NCBI RefSeq assembly: GCF_003253705.1
Contig: NZ_QKYU01000019.1
Coordinates: forward strand, 1 to 64,000
Source: Humitalea rosea
GTDB taxonomy: Bacteria; Pseudomonadota; Alphaproteobacteria; Acetobacterales; Acetobacteraceae
Direction of reading: 5' to 3'
DNA: 64,000 nt
The notes under the pieces are model-generated. The model saw nothing but the letters and a program-made list of their open reading frames with translations, was not told where the DNA came from and ran no database searches. Of this stretch, positions 1-8,234 are shown piece after piece (the stretch's first letter is position 1; each line of letters begins with the position of its first letter). A program made the translations under genes and the position numbers.

Positions 1-24
1 AAAACCATCCCGACACCGCCGCCG

Positions 25-56
25 CGCCGTGATCCTGGCATGCCAGGATCACGGCG
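25..56. repeat. perfect 32-bp palindrome
   Basis: Positions 25-40 (CGCCGTGATCCTGGCA) and 41-56 are exact reverse complements with no spacer, so the RNA would fold into a 14-bp stem with a 4-nt loop. No T-run follows. Upstream reading frame 3 stops at 30-32 and frame 1 stays open to a TGA at 97-99 that overlaps the GTG at 96, so I cannot tell whether the palindrome follows the previous gene or lies inside its 3' end. It may be a terminator, a processing site or a dispersed palindromic repeat. Confidence 0.8.
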
Positions 57-95
57 TCAGGCACTGCAGAAGCAGCATCTGAACGGTAGGGCAGC

Positions 96-1070
96 GTGAG
101 CGGCGGCGATACCCCGGCGATCGAGGTCCGCAACCTCCGCCGCGTCTTCCACGTCCGCCAGGGGCTGTTCGCGCCGGCGCGGGAGGTTGTCGCGGTGGAC
201 GGCGTCTCCTTCGCCGTGCCGGCCGGCAGCGTGCTTGGCGTGGTGGGGGAGAGCGGCTGCGGCAAATCGACGCTGGCGCGCATGATCCTCGGCCTGTTGC
301 CGCCAAGCTCCGGCGATGTGCTGGTGGATGGGCAGCGCCTGGGCGATATGGGCCGCAAGGCACGGGCCCGGCTGATCCAGCCGGTGTTCCAGGACCCCTT
401 CTCCTCGCTGAACCCGCGCCGGCGCGTGCGCGACATCGTCGCCATGCCGCTGGTCGCGCAGGGCGACATTTCGGGCAGCGAGGTCACGCGCCGCGTGGGG
501 GAGGCGCTGGAACGGGTCGGGCTTTCGGCCGAGCAGGGCGGGCGCTTCCCGTCGCAGATGTCGGGCGGGCAGCGGCAGCGGGTCGCGATCGCGCGCGCGC
601 TGGTGCTGCGGCCGCGCATCGTGGTCTGCGATGAGCCGACCAGCGCGCTCGATGTGTCGGTGCAGGCGCAGATCCTGAACCTGCTGTCGGATCTGCGGCG
701 CGACCTCGGGCTGACCTATCTGTTCATCAGCCACAACCTCGCCGTGGTCGAGCATGTCGCGAGCGAGGTCGCGGTCATGTACCTCGGCCGCATCGTCGAG
801 CGCAGCGAGGGCGAGGCGCTGTTCCACGACCCGCGCCACCCCTATACCAAGGCGCTGCTTGCCAGCGTGCTGACGCCGGAACCGGGGCTCGGCGTGCCGG
901 ATGTGGGCTTGGGCGACATCATGCCGGACCCGGCGAATATCCCACCCGGCTGCCGCTTCCATCCGCGCTGCCCGGTCGCCTTCGCGCGATGCGGCGTGGA
1001 GGCGCCGAAGCAGACGCCGCTGCCGACCGGCCTCGTGGAATGCCATCTGGCCGAACAGGCGGCGGCGTAA
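96..1070 (+). CDS. ABC transporter ATP-binding protein, dipeptide/oligopeptide type (DppF/OppF-like)
   Basis: This 324-residue protein is the cytoplasmic ATPase of a peptide/nickel-type importer. Walker A GESGCGKST lies at about residues 51-59, the ABC signature MSGGQRQRVAIARAL near 155-169 and Walker B VVCDEPTSALD near 176-186. The C-terminal Cys-containing PPGCRFHPRCPVAFARC segment near 285-301 is the oligopeptide-transporter HPY extension, which marks the DppF/OppF group. The GTG start is the first possible start after an in-frame TAG at 87-89. The partner permeases and second ATPase should lie to the left of the window; the convergent neighbour encodes a matching periplasmic binding protein. 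The substrate is unknown. Confidence 0.93.
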   Translation: MSGGDTPAIEVRNLRRVFHVRQGLFAPAREVVAVDGVSFAVPAGSVLGVVGESGCGKSTLARMILGLLPPSSGDVLVDGQRLGDMGRKARARLIQPVFQDPFSSLNPRRRVRDIVAMPLVAQGDISGSEVTRRVGEALERVGLSAEQGGRFPSQMSGGQRQRVAIARALVLRPRIVVCDEPTSALDVSVQAQILNLLSDLRRDLGLTYLFISHNLAVVEHVASEVAVMYLGRIVERSEGEALFHDPRHPYTKALLASVLTPEPGLGVPDVGLGDIMPDPANIPPGCRFHPRCPVAFARCGVEAPKQTPLPTGLVECHLAEQAAA

Positions 1071-1073
1071 AGC

Positions 1074-1103
1074 GCGCTCCGGGCTGTCGCCAGCCCGGAG
1101 CGC
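1074..1103. terminator. bidirectional hairpin terminator
   Basis: The arms GCGCTCCGGGCT (1074-1085) and AGCCCGGAGCGC (1092-1103) are perfectly complementary around a 6-nt loop. A short T-run follows at 1106-1108. The hairpin fills the 42-bp space between the convergent ATPase and binding-protein genes, so it can end both transcripts. Confidence 0.8.
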
Positions 1104-1112
1104 CGTTTCAGC

Positions 1113-2657
1113 CTACTTCCACTTCGCGAGGTAGAAGCGCGGCAGCTCATCCGGGAAGGCCTTGAAGTCGAGCTGCCTGGAGAAGGCGTAGGTGTTGACG
1201 TAGGTGTGCAGCGGCACCCAATACGCCTGCTCCGTGATGCGCTTGATCGCCGCGTCATAGGCCGTGCTGCGTACCGCCGGATCGGCGCTCGACCCACCCT
1301 CGACCAGCAGGCGCGTGACCTCGGCGTCCTTTGCGTAGTCGTTGTTCCCGCCATCGAAGAAGTTCGGCATGATCGCGGAGACGTCGTTGATCGAGTAGCT
1401 GCCCCAGCTGCCCATCGACATCGCAAGCTCACCCTTCAACGCCCGCGCCGTCTGTGCCGCCACCTGCAACAAATTGAGGCGCGCGCGGATGCCGACGGCC
1501 TGCAGATAGCTCTGCACCGCTTCCGACCATTGGCGCGGCTGCACGTAGCTGGTCAGCTCGACATCAAAGCCATTCGGGAAGCCGGCTTCGGCCAGCAGTG
1601 CCTTGGCCTTGGTCGGGTTGTAGTCGTACTGCACCGCGGCATCGGCGTTGCAGCCGAACTGCGTCGGGTAGCAGGGCGCAGGGGGAACGCGCGACCCGCC
1701 GGAGACGAGCCTCTCGGCGATCGTCGTGCGGTCGATCGCGTGGAACACCGCCTGGCGCACCTTGACCTTGGTCATCGGATTGTCGGCGCCGCTGCGCCCG
1801 GCCGCATCCATGGTGAGGTAGCCGACGCGCATCGATTCCTGGCGCAGTGTCTGCAAGAACGGCAGCCGGTCCACATTCGCCGCCTGGTCCGGGTTCATGT
1901 TCCAGATCCAGTCGACGCGCTGGGCCAGAAGCTCGGTCAACTCCGTCGCCGCATCGGTGACGAAGCGCACGGTGATGTTCTTGATCGCCGGCTTGCCCTT
2001 CGGCCCGCCCTCATAATACTCGTCGAAGCGCTCGTAGCGGAGCCCGGCGGCGACATCGACATGGGTGATCTTGTAAGGCCCGGTGCCGACCGGGGCGCGG
2101 GAATAGCCCTCGACGCCCACGCGTTCGCGATAGGCCTTGGGCCAGATCGGCAGGACCAGCGCGAGATAGTCGAGCGCCGCCGGCGTCGGCCGCTTCAGAT
2201 TCAGGCGCAGGCTGTGCGTGCCCATCACCTCGGCATTGTCGATCCAGGTGTAGTTGCTGGGCGTCGCCACATGCGTGTCGGGGTTGCACACGGTGTTGAT
2301 GGTATAGGCGGCGTCCTCGGCGGTGAACGGGCTGCCGTCGTGGAACTTCACGCCCTGGCGAAGCGTGAATTCGAGGATCATGGGAGTCACCCATTTCCAC
2401 TCGGTGGCCAGCGCCGGCACGATGTTGAAGGTGTCCGGGTCACGATGGACGAGACCATCCCAGGCCTGATGCCCGAGGATCAGCCCGGTGCGCTGATTGT
2501 TGAAATAGGGATCCACATTCGGCACCGCGTCGCGAAACACGAGGCGCAGCGTGTCGGCGCTGCGCTGCGCTTCCGCCGGGTGCGAGAACAGGCCCGGTAG
2601 CGCCAGCCCCCCCGCTGCCACGATGCCCTGCCCGAATGTCCTGCGGCCGATGGTCAT
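1113..2657 (-). CDS. ABC transporter substrate-binding protein, family 5 (DppA-like)
   Basis: This is a 514-residue periplasmic solute-binding protein of the peptide/nickel family. I start at the ATG giving MTIGRRTFGQG, where the RR followed by hydrophobic residues looks like a Tat signal ending at AEAQ. A longer open frame reaches 2843 but carries no signal-like N-terminus and runs into the upstream gene. Family features are the early LRLVFRDAVPNVDPYF stretch, the ATEWKW...VKFHDGSPFTAEDAAY motif and APVGTGPYKI. It is convergent with the DppF-like ATPase and very likely serves the same importer. The ligand cannot be read from sequence; the nearby amidohydrolase and racemase suggest an amino-acid or ureide compound. 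Confidence 0.92.
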   Translation of the reverse strand: MTIGRRTFGQGIVAAGGLALPGLFSHPAEAQRSADTLRLVFRDAVPNVDPYFNNQRTGLILGHQAWDGLVHRDPDTFNIVPALATEWKWVTPMILEFTLRQGVKFHDGSPFTAEDAAYTINTVCNPDTHVATPSNYTWIDNAEVMGTHSLRLNLKRPTPAALDYLALVLPIWPKAYRERVGVEGYSRAPVGTGPYKITHVDVAAGLRYERFDEYYEGGPKGKPAIKNITVRFVTDAATELTELLAQRVDWIWNMNPDQAANVDRLPFLQTLRQESMRVGYLTMDAAGRSGADNPMTKVKVRQAVFHAIDRTTIAERLVSGGSRVPPAPCYPTQFGCNADAAVQYDYNPTKAKALLAEAGFPNGFDVELTSYVQPRQWSEAVQSYLQAVGIRARLNLLQVAAQTARALKGELAMSMGSWGSYSINDVSAIMPNFFDGGNNDYAKDAEVTRLLVEGGSSADPAVRSTAYDAAIKRITEQAYWVPLHTYVNTYAFSRQLDFKAFPDELPRFYLAKWK

Positions 2658-2739
2658 GTGCTGTCTCTTTCTCGTTGGATTGGGCAAGCCTAGGAACGGC
2701 GGGGCTGGGCCGCAAGCGACGCTTGGCTGGCCTCGTGCC

Positions 2740-3765
2740 TCAAGCGCCGAGCAGACCCATGCGCCGTGCCGCGACGACGCGATAAAGCGGGTCGTTCCAC
2801 ACCGCCTCCTCGCAGCGCGCGGAATAGACGAGCGAGATGTCATGCTCCTCGTTGGAGGCGCAGGCGGCGGCGGCGATGGTGGTCCAGTCGGGGGCGGGCA
2901 GGGCGCGCTGGCGTGCGGCCGCCTGCTCCGACAGCGGCAGCGGGCAGCCCATCTTCGGATAGACGGCGGCGATCGCCTGCCAGAAGAAGCGGATGGCGCG
3001 CTCCTGGTCGGCAGGCTCCAGCACCGGCAGGATCAGCCGCAGCCAATGCGTGCCGGTCAGCGCATGCAGCGCGCAGAATTCCATGGTCGCGGCGAAGACG
3101 GCCAGCGCGTCGCGCGCCATGCGGCGCAGCGTGTCCGGCCCGACCGCGAGCCAATCATAGGCGGGGGCGAAGGCGGGCATCGCGGCGGTGCGGCGCATCG
3201 CGTGCCAGAGCAGGCCCTCCTCATCGAACACCATCCCGGCCAGGCTCGGTTCCGCCGCGACCCGCAGCAGCACCCCGGCCGGCTCATCCGTGACCGGCGG
3301 GGCGCCGACACCAGCGCCGAGCGGCAGGAAGGTCGCGGCCCAATAGCCGAGGCTCTCGGCGACCTCGCCCGCATTGCCCGCGTCATTGGCATAGGCGAGG
3401 CGCATCAGCGCATGCAGCGCGCTGGCCGCGATGCCGGGCAGCAGGGACGGCAGATAGGCGCGCTGCAAGGCGGCGGCCGAGCCCAGCCGGGCCAGTTCGG
3501 CGCGGAAGAAGGCGCGGTAGGCGCCCTCCGCCGCGCGGTCGCCGAGCCGCGCCGTCCAGTCCTCGCGCCGGATCGTCACGGTCGAGGGCGCGATGGGCCC
3601 AAGCCCGTTGGCCGCGACATAGGCATCGAGGAAGCGGCGCGCATCCGCCTCGCTGCCCCCCAGCAGCGCCTGCGCCTGGAGCACCATGGCGGCGTGGTTG
3701 GCCAGCGTCTCGCCGAATTCGGCGCTGAGGTCCCGCGCCTCCGTCAACGCATCCTGAGGGCTCAT
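2740..3765 (-). CDS. questin oxidase-like family protein (DUF4243)
   Basis: A 341-residue protein with the hallmarks of the questin oxidase-like family: an early LANHAAMVLQAQALLGG helix, the ALHALMRLAYA segment near 118-128, HALTGTHWLRLILP near 235-248, and a C-terminal EEHDISLVYSARCEEA motif. Fungal members perform Baeyer-Villiger-type ring opening in anthraquinone and aflatoxin pathways; bacterial members are uncharacterised. The conserved histidines could bind a metal or cofactor. It lies 82 bp upstream of the dipeptide-type binding-protein gene on the same strand and could share its transcript. The family call is fairly firm and the function open. Confidence 0.75.
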   Translation of the reverse strand: MSPQDALTEARDLSAEFGETLANHAAMVLQAQALLGGSEADARRFLDAYVAANGLGPIAPSTVTIRREDWTARLGDRAAEGAYRAFFRAELARLGSAAALQRAYLPSLLPGIAASALHALMRLAYANDAGNAGEVAESLGYWAATFLPLGAGVGAPPVTDEPAGVLLRVAAEPSLAGMVFDEEGLLWHAMRRTAAMPAFAPAYDWLAVGPDTLRRMARDALAVFAATMEFCALHALTGTHWLRLILPVLEPADQERAIRFFWQAIAAVYPKMGCPLPLSEQAAARQRALPAPDWTTIAAAACASNEEHDISLVYSARCEEAVWNDPLYRVVAARRMGLLGA

Positions 3766-3895
3766 GGGTGGCGTTCCTCCGCACCGGAGCTTAGCAAACG
3801 CCGCGCCAGCCGGGGAACCCGCCAGGTGGCGCGCTGCGTGCTACGGTTTTCGCCGCGCGCGGAGTCTCGGGCGTCACCCTTGGCAGGAGGCCCCG

Positions 3896-4624
3896 ATGCG
3901 GCTGCTCGTCGTCAACAGCAACACGTCGGACAGCGTGACCGCGCGCATCGCCACCACCGCGCGGGACGCCGCCCGCCCGGGCACCGAGGTGGCGGCGGTC
4001 AGCGCGCCCTTCGGCCTGCCGCTGATCGTCTCCCGCGCCGATTGGCTGGTGGCGGGGCCGGCGACGCTGGCGGCCCTCGCGGCGGCGAAGGGCTCCTATG
4101 ACGCGGCCGTCGTCGCCTGCTTCGGCGATCCGGGGGTGGAGGCCGCCAAGGAACTGTTCGACGTGCCGGTGGTCGGCATCAGCGAGGCCGCCTTCCACGC
4201 CGCGGCCATGCTTGGGCGGCGGTTCGGCGTGGTGTCCTTCACCGCCGCGCTGCGGCCGATGTTCGAGGAGTGCCTGGCGCGCAACGGGCTGGCCTCGCGT
4301 TGCAGCGGCTTTCGCATGGGGCCCGCCTTCGCCGGCGACCCCGGGCGGGTCGCCGAGGAGCGGAGGGAGATGATCGTGGCGCTCTGCCGCGCCGCGGTCG
4401 AGGAGGATGGCGCCGAGGTGGTGATCCTGGGCGGCGGCCCGCTGGCCGGGCTGGCGCCGGCGATCGCGCCCTCGGTGGCGGTGCCGCTGGTGGATGGCAC
4501 CGTCGCGGCGGTGCGGATGGCGGAGGCGCTGGTCGGGCTGGCGCCACCCGGCCAGCCCCGGCCGCGCCGGGCCCGTGGGCTGACCGGGTTCGAACCGGGG
4601 CTGACGGCACTCTTCGCCGGCTGA
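3896..4624 (+). CDS. aspartate/glutamate/hydantoin racemase-family protein
   Basis: A 242-residue protein starting MRLLVVNSNTSDSVT, the typical NPNTS-like opening of hydantoin and Asp/Glu racemases. The ATG at 3896 follows GGCAGGAGG and fits the family N-terminus. The first catalytic cysteine is present in VVACFGDPG (around residue 76). The second site, usually LGCxGM, reads ILGGGPLAG, so that cysteine is glycine. A one-cysteine protein may racemise by another route or act as an isomerase or decarboxylase (compare arylmalonate decarboxylase in the same superfamily). The nearby amidohydrolase and transporter suggest use of an imported amide or hydantoin. Confidence 0.85.
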   Translation: MRLLVVNSNTSDSVTARIATTARDAARPGTEVAAVSAPFGLPLIVSRADWLVAGPATLAALAAAKGSYDAAVVACFGDPGVEAAKELFDVPVVGISEAAFHAAAMLGRRFGVVSFTAALRPMFEECLARNGLASRCSGFRMGPAFAGDPGRVAEERREMIVALCRAAVEEDGAEVVILGGGPLAGLAPAIAPSVAVPLVDGTVAAVRMAEALVGLAPPGQPRPRRARGLTGFEPGLTALFAG

Positions 4625-4648
4625 GGCGCCCTTGGAGCGGCTTGGCGC

Positions 4649-4690
4649 ATTTTCCGAGCCGTCAGGCGAGTCCGCCTGACTTGAACATGC
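4649..4690. repeat. palindromic element, copy 1, at convergent gene ends
   Basis: The core GTCAGGCG-AGTC-CGCCTGAC (4661-4680) is a perfect 8-bp stem with a 4-nt loop. Outer parts resembling GCATTTTC (left) and TTGAACATGC (right) also pair partly. The element ends immediately before the stop codon of the leftward gene (TGA at 4692-4694) and begins just after the rightward gene. It shares its right half (ACTTGAA-ATGCT) and overall design with the copy at 46998-47039. It probably acts as a bidirectional terminator or REP-like element. Confidence 0.75.
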
Positions 4691-4691
4691 T

Positions 4692-5870
4692 TCAGACCAG
4701 CACGCCCTGCCGGGCGACGATCCGCCCGGCCTTCATCACCAGGCTGCGTATGGGGGCGGTGGCGACGGCCTCCGGCACATGCTGTGCGGCGACGAGGACC
4801 AGATCGGCGCAGGCGCCCTCGGCCAGGACAGCAGGTGCCAAGCCGATGACGCGGGCGGGTGCGGCGGTGACGAGATCCAGGGCCAGGCGCAGCTCGGCAT
4901 CGGTCAGCAGCCCGGCGCGATAGCCGACCAGCCGCGCGCGTTCGAGCATGTCGCCATTGCCATAGGGCGACCAGGCGTCGCGGATATTGTCGGAGCCGGC
5001 GAAGACCTCGACGCCCTCGGCGACCAGCCGCTTCACCGGCGGGATGGGTTCGGGGCCGGGTGCATTGGTCATGATCGCGACCCCGGCCTCGGCCAGCGCG
5101 GCCGCCGTGCGCGCCAGCACCGCCTCCGGCACCGCGCCCAGGGCGAAGGCATGGCTGACGGCGACGCGGCCCCGCATCCCCGCGGCCTTGGCGCGGGCGG
5201 CGATGCGGCGGAGTTCCCAGGCGCCCAGCTCGCCCGGGTCATGCAGATGGATGTCGATCGGCACGCCATGCCGCTCGGCGATGCCGAAGACGACGGCAAG
5301 CTGGCCCTCCACATCCTCGTCGATCCCGGCGGGGTCGAGGCCGCCGACCACATCCGCCCCGGCGCGGATCGCATCCTCCAGCACCCCGCGTGGCTGGCTG
5401 ACGACGCCCGATTGCGGGAAGGCGACGATCTGCATGGACACCAGCCCCGCGACCTCCGCCCGCAAGGCCAGCAGCGCCTCCAGCCCCCGCAGCCCGATCT
5501 CGCCATCCACATCGACATGGGTGCGCAGCCCGGTGGTGCCGCGGGCGGCGACCTGCTCGACCAGGCGGCGGGCGCGGCAGGCCATGGGCTCGGCGATGGC
5601 GGCGAGCAGCACCTTTTCCGCCGCGATGCGCCCGGCGACGGTCGCATCCGGGCGATGCGGCACCCAGGGCAGGCCGATGAAGCTCTTGTCGAGGTGGATA
5701 TGCCCGTCGATCAACCCGGGCAGGGCCAGCAGCCCCCCGCAGGTCTCGATCCGCGCGGCGGTGAGGCTGCCCGCCGGCGCCACCCGCCGGATGCGGCCGC
5801 CGCCGATCCCAAGGTCGGCGGGCACCCCGTCCAGCGTCACGCCGGCGAGCACGAGATCGAGGTCAGCCAT
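4692..5870 (-). CDS. cytosine deaminase-like amidohydrolase
   Basis: This 392-residue member of the amidohydrolase superfamily is predicted to be a cytosolic metal-dependent deaminase or hydrolase. The metal ligands are visible: GHIHLDKS near residue 60, the second-strand IDIHLHDPGE near 208, VSHAFALG near 240 and GSDNIRDAWSPYG near 295. The HLDK and SDNxRDxWxPxG signatures place it in the CodA/AtzC branch. I chose the ATG giving MADLDLVLAG; upstream ATGs at 5888, 5894 and 5906 would add a basic leader with no domain support. It is divergent from a LysR-type regulator. The substrate could be a pyrimidine, triazine or similar cyclic amide. Confidence 0.85.
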   Translation of the reverse strand: MADLDLVLAGVTLDGVPADLGIGGGRIRRVAPAGSLTAARIETCGGLLALPGLIDGHIHLDKSFIGLPWVPHRPDATVAGRIAAEKVLLAAIAEPMACRARRLVEQVAARGTTGLRTHVDVDGEIGLRGLEALLALRAEVAGLVSMQIVAFPQSGVVSQPRGVLEDAIRAGADVVGGLDPAGIDEDVEGQLAVVFGIAERHGVPIDIHLHDPGELGAWELRRIAARAKAAGMRGRVAVSHAFALGAVPEAVLARTAAALAEAGVAIMTNAPGPEPIPPVKRLVAEGVEVFAGSDNIRDAWSPYGNGDMLERARLVGYRAGLLTDAELRLALDLVTAAPARVIGLAPAVLAEGACADLVLVAAQHVPEAVATAPIRSLVMKAGRIVARQGVLV

Positions 5871-5878
5871 GGCGCGGT

Positions 5879-5895
5879 CATGGCGCGGCGCCATG
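5879..5895. promoter_or_regulatory. 17-bp dyad near the amidohydrolase start
   Basis: CATGGCGC-G-GCGCCATG is a perfect inverted repeat (8-bp arms, 1-bp centre) immediately upstream of the amidohydrolase ATG at 5870. It could be an operator, but the arms contain possible alternative ATG starts and the GC-rich composition makes chance occurrence likely. Confidence 0.35.
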
Positions 5896-5947
5896 GCAGG
5901 GGTCAAGGCGCGGGTGCTGGACGGGTTTCGGCGACTGGCCTAATGGC

Positions 5948-5962
5948 ATGAGATATTCTCAT
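5948..5962. promoter_or_regulatory. LysR-type operator, T-N11-A box
   Basis: ATGAGA-TAT-TCTCAT is a perfect 15-bp dyad that satisfies the classical LysR T-N11-A rule (T5949, A5961). It sits in the 112-bp intergenic space between the divergent amidohydrolase and LysR genes, 20 bp before the regulator's ATG, and is AT-rich against a GC-rich background. It is a good candidate binding site for the adjacent LysR protein for autoregulation and control of the amidohydrolase. Confidence 0.7.
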
Positions 5963-5982
5963 ATCTAACGGCCACCCGCCTC

Positions 5983-6867
5983 ATGTCGCGTTTGATCCCG
6001 CCGCTGAACCCGCTGTTTTTCTTCGAGGTTGCCAGCCGCCAAGGCAGTTTCACGCGTGCGGCCGAGGAGTTGAACGTCACCCAATCGGCGGTCAGCCGGC
6101 AGATCGCCGTGCTGGAACGCTTCGTCGGCGCCAAGCTCTTTCGCCGCGAGCGGCATGGCATCGTGCTCACCGAGGCGGGGGAATCCTACCGGCGCGAGAT
6201 CGCCCCTGCCTTCGAGCGCATCCACCGCGCCACCGCGCAGATGCGCCAGGCCGAGCAGGATGAGCCGCTGCGGGTGCGGGTCTATTCGACCTTCGCGGTG
6301 AAATGGCTCTTCGCCCGGCTGCCGGAGTTCAACGCGCGCCACCCCGAGATCGAGCTGAGCCTGTCCAACACCGTCGCCCCGGTCGATTTCAAACGGGATG
6401 AGATCGACCTCGCGATCCAGTTCGGCAGCGGCGATTGGCCGGGGATGGAGGTTCGGGAATTGTTGCCCGACGTCATCCAGCCGGTGTGCAGCCCGCGGCT
6501 GCTGCACCGCCAGAAGATCGAGAGCCTGGACGATCTGGCGAAGCACCGGCTGCTGGTCTCGCATTACCGCCGGCTGGACTGGAAGGATTGGCTCGGCGCC
6601 GCCGGGCGTTGCGACCTGTTGCAGCCGGGGATGGAATTCCCAAGCTCGGTGCTGACCTACCAGGCCGCGATCGATGGGCTCGGGATCGCCGTCGGCCAGA
6701 TGCGGCTGCTGGACCAGGATGTGCGGGCCGGGCTGCTGGTGCCGCTGTTCACCCCGGTCACCCGCGCGCTCGCGCATTACATCGTCTGGCCGGCGGATCG
6801 CACGCCGAACCGCAAGGGGCGGCTGTTCCTCGCCTGGTTGCAGCAGGCGACGCGGGAAGCAGCCTAG
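5983..6867 (+). CDS. LysR-family transcriptional regulator (GcvA-like)
   Basis: A 294-residue LysR regulator. The N-terminal helix-turn-helix is clear in SFTRAAEELNVTQSAVSRQIAVLE (about residues 23-46), followed by GAKLFRRERHGIVLTEAGE. The effector domain starts near residue 92 with RVRVYSTFAVKWLFARLPEF, typical of the GcvA/AmpR group. It is divergent from the amidohydrolase gene with a T-N11-A dyad between them, so it probably controls that gene in response to the substrate or product. Its stop codon overlaps the convergent MmgE/PrpD stop by 4 nt, leaving no room for an intergenic terminator. Confidence 0.95.
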   Translation: MSRLIPPLNPLFFFEVASRQGSFTRAAEELNVTQSAVSRQIAVLERFVGAKLFRRERHGIVLTEAGESYRREIAPAFERIHRATAQMRQAEQDEPLRVRVYSTFAVKWLFARLPEFNARHPEIELSLSNTVAPVDFKRDEIDLAIQFGSGDWPGMEVRELLPDVIQPVCSPRLLHRQKIESLDDLAKHRLLVSHYRRLDWKDWLGAAGRCDLLQPGMEFPSSVLTYQAAIDGLGIAVGQMRLLDQDVRAGLLVPLFTPVTRALAHYIVWPADRTPNRKGRLFLAWLQQATREAA

Positions 6868-8228
6868 GCCAGCGGCAGCACCGGAACGACGCCCGGCAAG
6901 GCGTCGCCATGCCACAACGCCTCCAGCAGCCGGGCGGCGGCGGCGTCCCCGACCGCGGGGACGGTCAGTTCCATGAATTTTTGCGATAGCTCGGCATCGG
7001 AGAGGGGCGCATCCGGGTCGCCCTTCCGCGTCGGCTGGAAGCGGTGGAGCACGCGCCCGTCCTTGAGCCGGACGGTCACATTCGCCGCCCGCTGGCCGGG
7101 ATAGGCGGAGGCCAGGGCCGGGTCCAGGCTGACGCTGACCAGCGCCATCAGGCGGTGGATCTCGGGATCGGCCAGGCGCTCCGGCACGAAGGCCGCGATC
7201 CGCACGCCGCCCAGGCGCAGCAGCGCCGCCACGCAATATTGCACGCTGAAGCGGGCTTCCTGCTCGGTGGTGACCACCGGGCGGTCGCAGATGTCCTTGG
7301 TCGGGCCATAGCCCGCGACATGCACATCGGCGATGTCATCGGCGCCGAACCCGGCCTCGGCCTGCAAGTCGTTGATGGCGTCCAGGGCGGCGAAGATATG
7401 GCCGCAGCAGCCGTGATTCTTGAAGGTCATGGCGCTGATGGCGAAGCGCTCGTCCAGCCCCGCCAGCGCCTTGCCCCATTTGCCGGCATCCTCGCTGGTC
7501 GCGGCGGCGAAGCCGACCGGGCCATGCAGCACATCCAGCGCCCCGGTCACATCCGCCCGCCCCGCGAGGGCGGCCAGCGCCCCGGCATCGGCGGCATGGC
7601 CCGCATGCAGCGGCTTGCTCATGCCCGCGCCGCGGAAGGCCTGTTGCAGCCCGCTGGCCATGGTCGCCGCACTTGCCAGCGCATGCGCGGTCTGGTCGGC
7701 GGAACTGCCCAGCAGCACGGAGACCGCCGCCGCGGCGCCGAAGGTGCCGACGGTGCCGGTGGTGTGCCAGAAGCGGTAATGGCTCGGCTGCACCGCCACG
7801 CCGATGCGGCAGGAGACCTCATAGCCCGCGACGATGGCGCGCAGCAGCGCGCCGAGGCTGGCGCCGCGCCCCTGCGCCGCGGCGAGGGCCGCGCCGATCG
7901 TCGGGCAGCCGGGGTGGTAGCCGGCATCGCGGTAGATATCGTCGAACTCGACGGTATGGCTCGCCATGGCGTTCAGCAGGGCTGCATGGCGCAGCGTGCC
8001 TGGCCTGCCGTCCACGTAGCAGATCGCGGTCCCGGCCCCGCGCTCGCTGGCCAAGGCGCCGGCCAGCAAGGTCGCGGGGGCGCGCTGGCAGCCGGGCAGC
8101 AAGGCGGCGAACCAATCGACCAGGGCCCGCCGGGCATGATGCTCCAGATCCGCATCGAGCGGCCGGTCGCGCCAGCTTGCGGCATGGCCGGCCAGGGCGA
8201 GCAGGGGATTGTCCAGCTGGAGCATCAT
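6864..8228 (-). CDS. MmgE/PrpD family protein
   Basis: A 454-residue protein with the MmgE/PrpD fold shared by 2-methylcitrate dehydratase, cis-aconitate decarboxylase and many uncharacterised members. Typical stretches are ALVDWFAALLPG near 35, the ASHTVEFDDIYRDAGYHPGCP motif near 89-109, TGTVGTFGAAAA near 156, and FKNHGCCGHIFAALDAI near 260. It may start at 8228 or at the next codon (MLQ). It lies 6 bp downstream of a TctC receptor gene on the same strand, a pairing often seen with carboxylate uptake, so a dehydratase or decarboxylase acting on an imported di- or tricarboxylate is likely. The exact substrate is unknown. Confidence 0.88.
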   Translation of the reverse strand: MMLQLDNPLLALAGHAASWRDRPLDADLEHHARRALVDWFAALLPGCQRAPATLLAGALASERGAGTAICYVDGRPGTLRHAALLNAMASHTVEFDDIYRDAGYHPGCPTIGAALAAAQGRGASLGALLRAIVAGYEVSCRIGVAVQPSHYRFWHTTGTVGTFGAAAAVSVLLGSSADQTAHALASAATMASGLQQAFRGAGMSKPLHAGHAADAGALAALAGRADVTGALDVLHGPVGFAAATSEDAGKWGKALAGLDERFAISAMTFKNHGCCGHIFAALDAINDLQAEAGFGADDIADVHVAGYGPTKDICDRPVVTTEQEARFSVQYCVAALLRLGGVRIAAFVPERLADPEIHRLMALVSVSLDPALASAYPGQRAANVTVRLKDGRVLHRFQPTRKGDPDAPLSDAELSQKFMELTVPAVGDAAAARLLEALWHGDALPGVVPVLPLA

Positions 8229-8234
8229 ATCGGG

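Noticed and set aside
4580-4602. GGTTCGAACC, which resembles a tRNA T-arm
   Set aside because: It lies in the racemase reading frame (LTGFEPG) and no acceptor or anticodon stem surrounds it.
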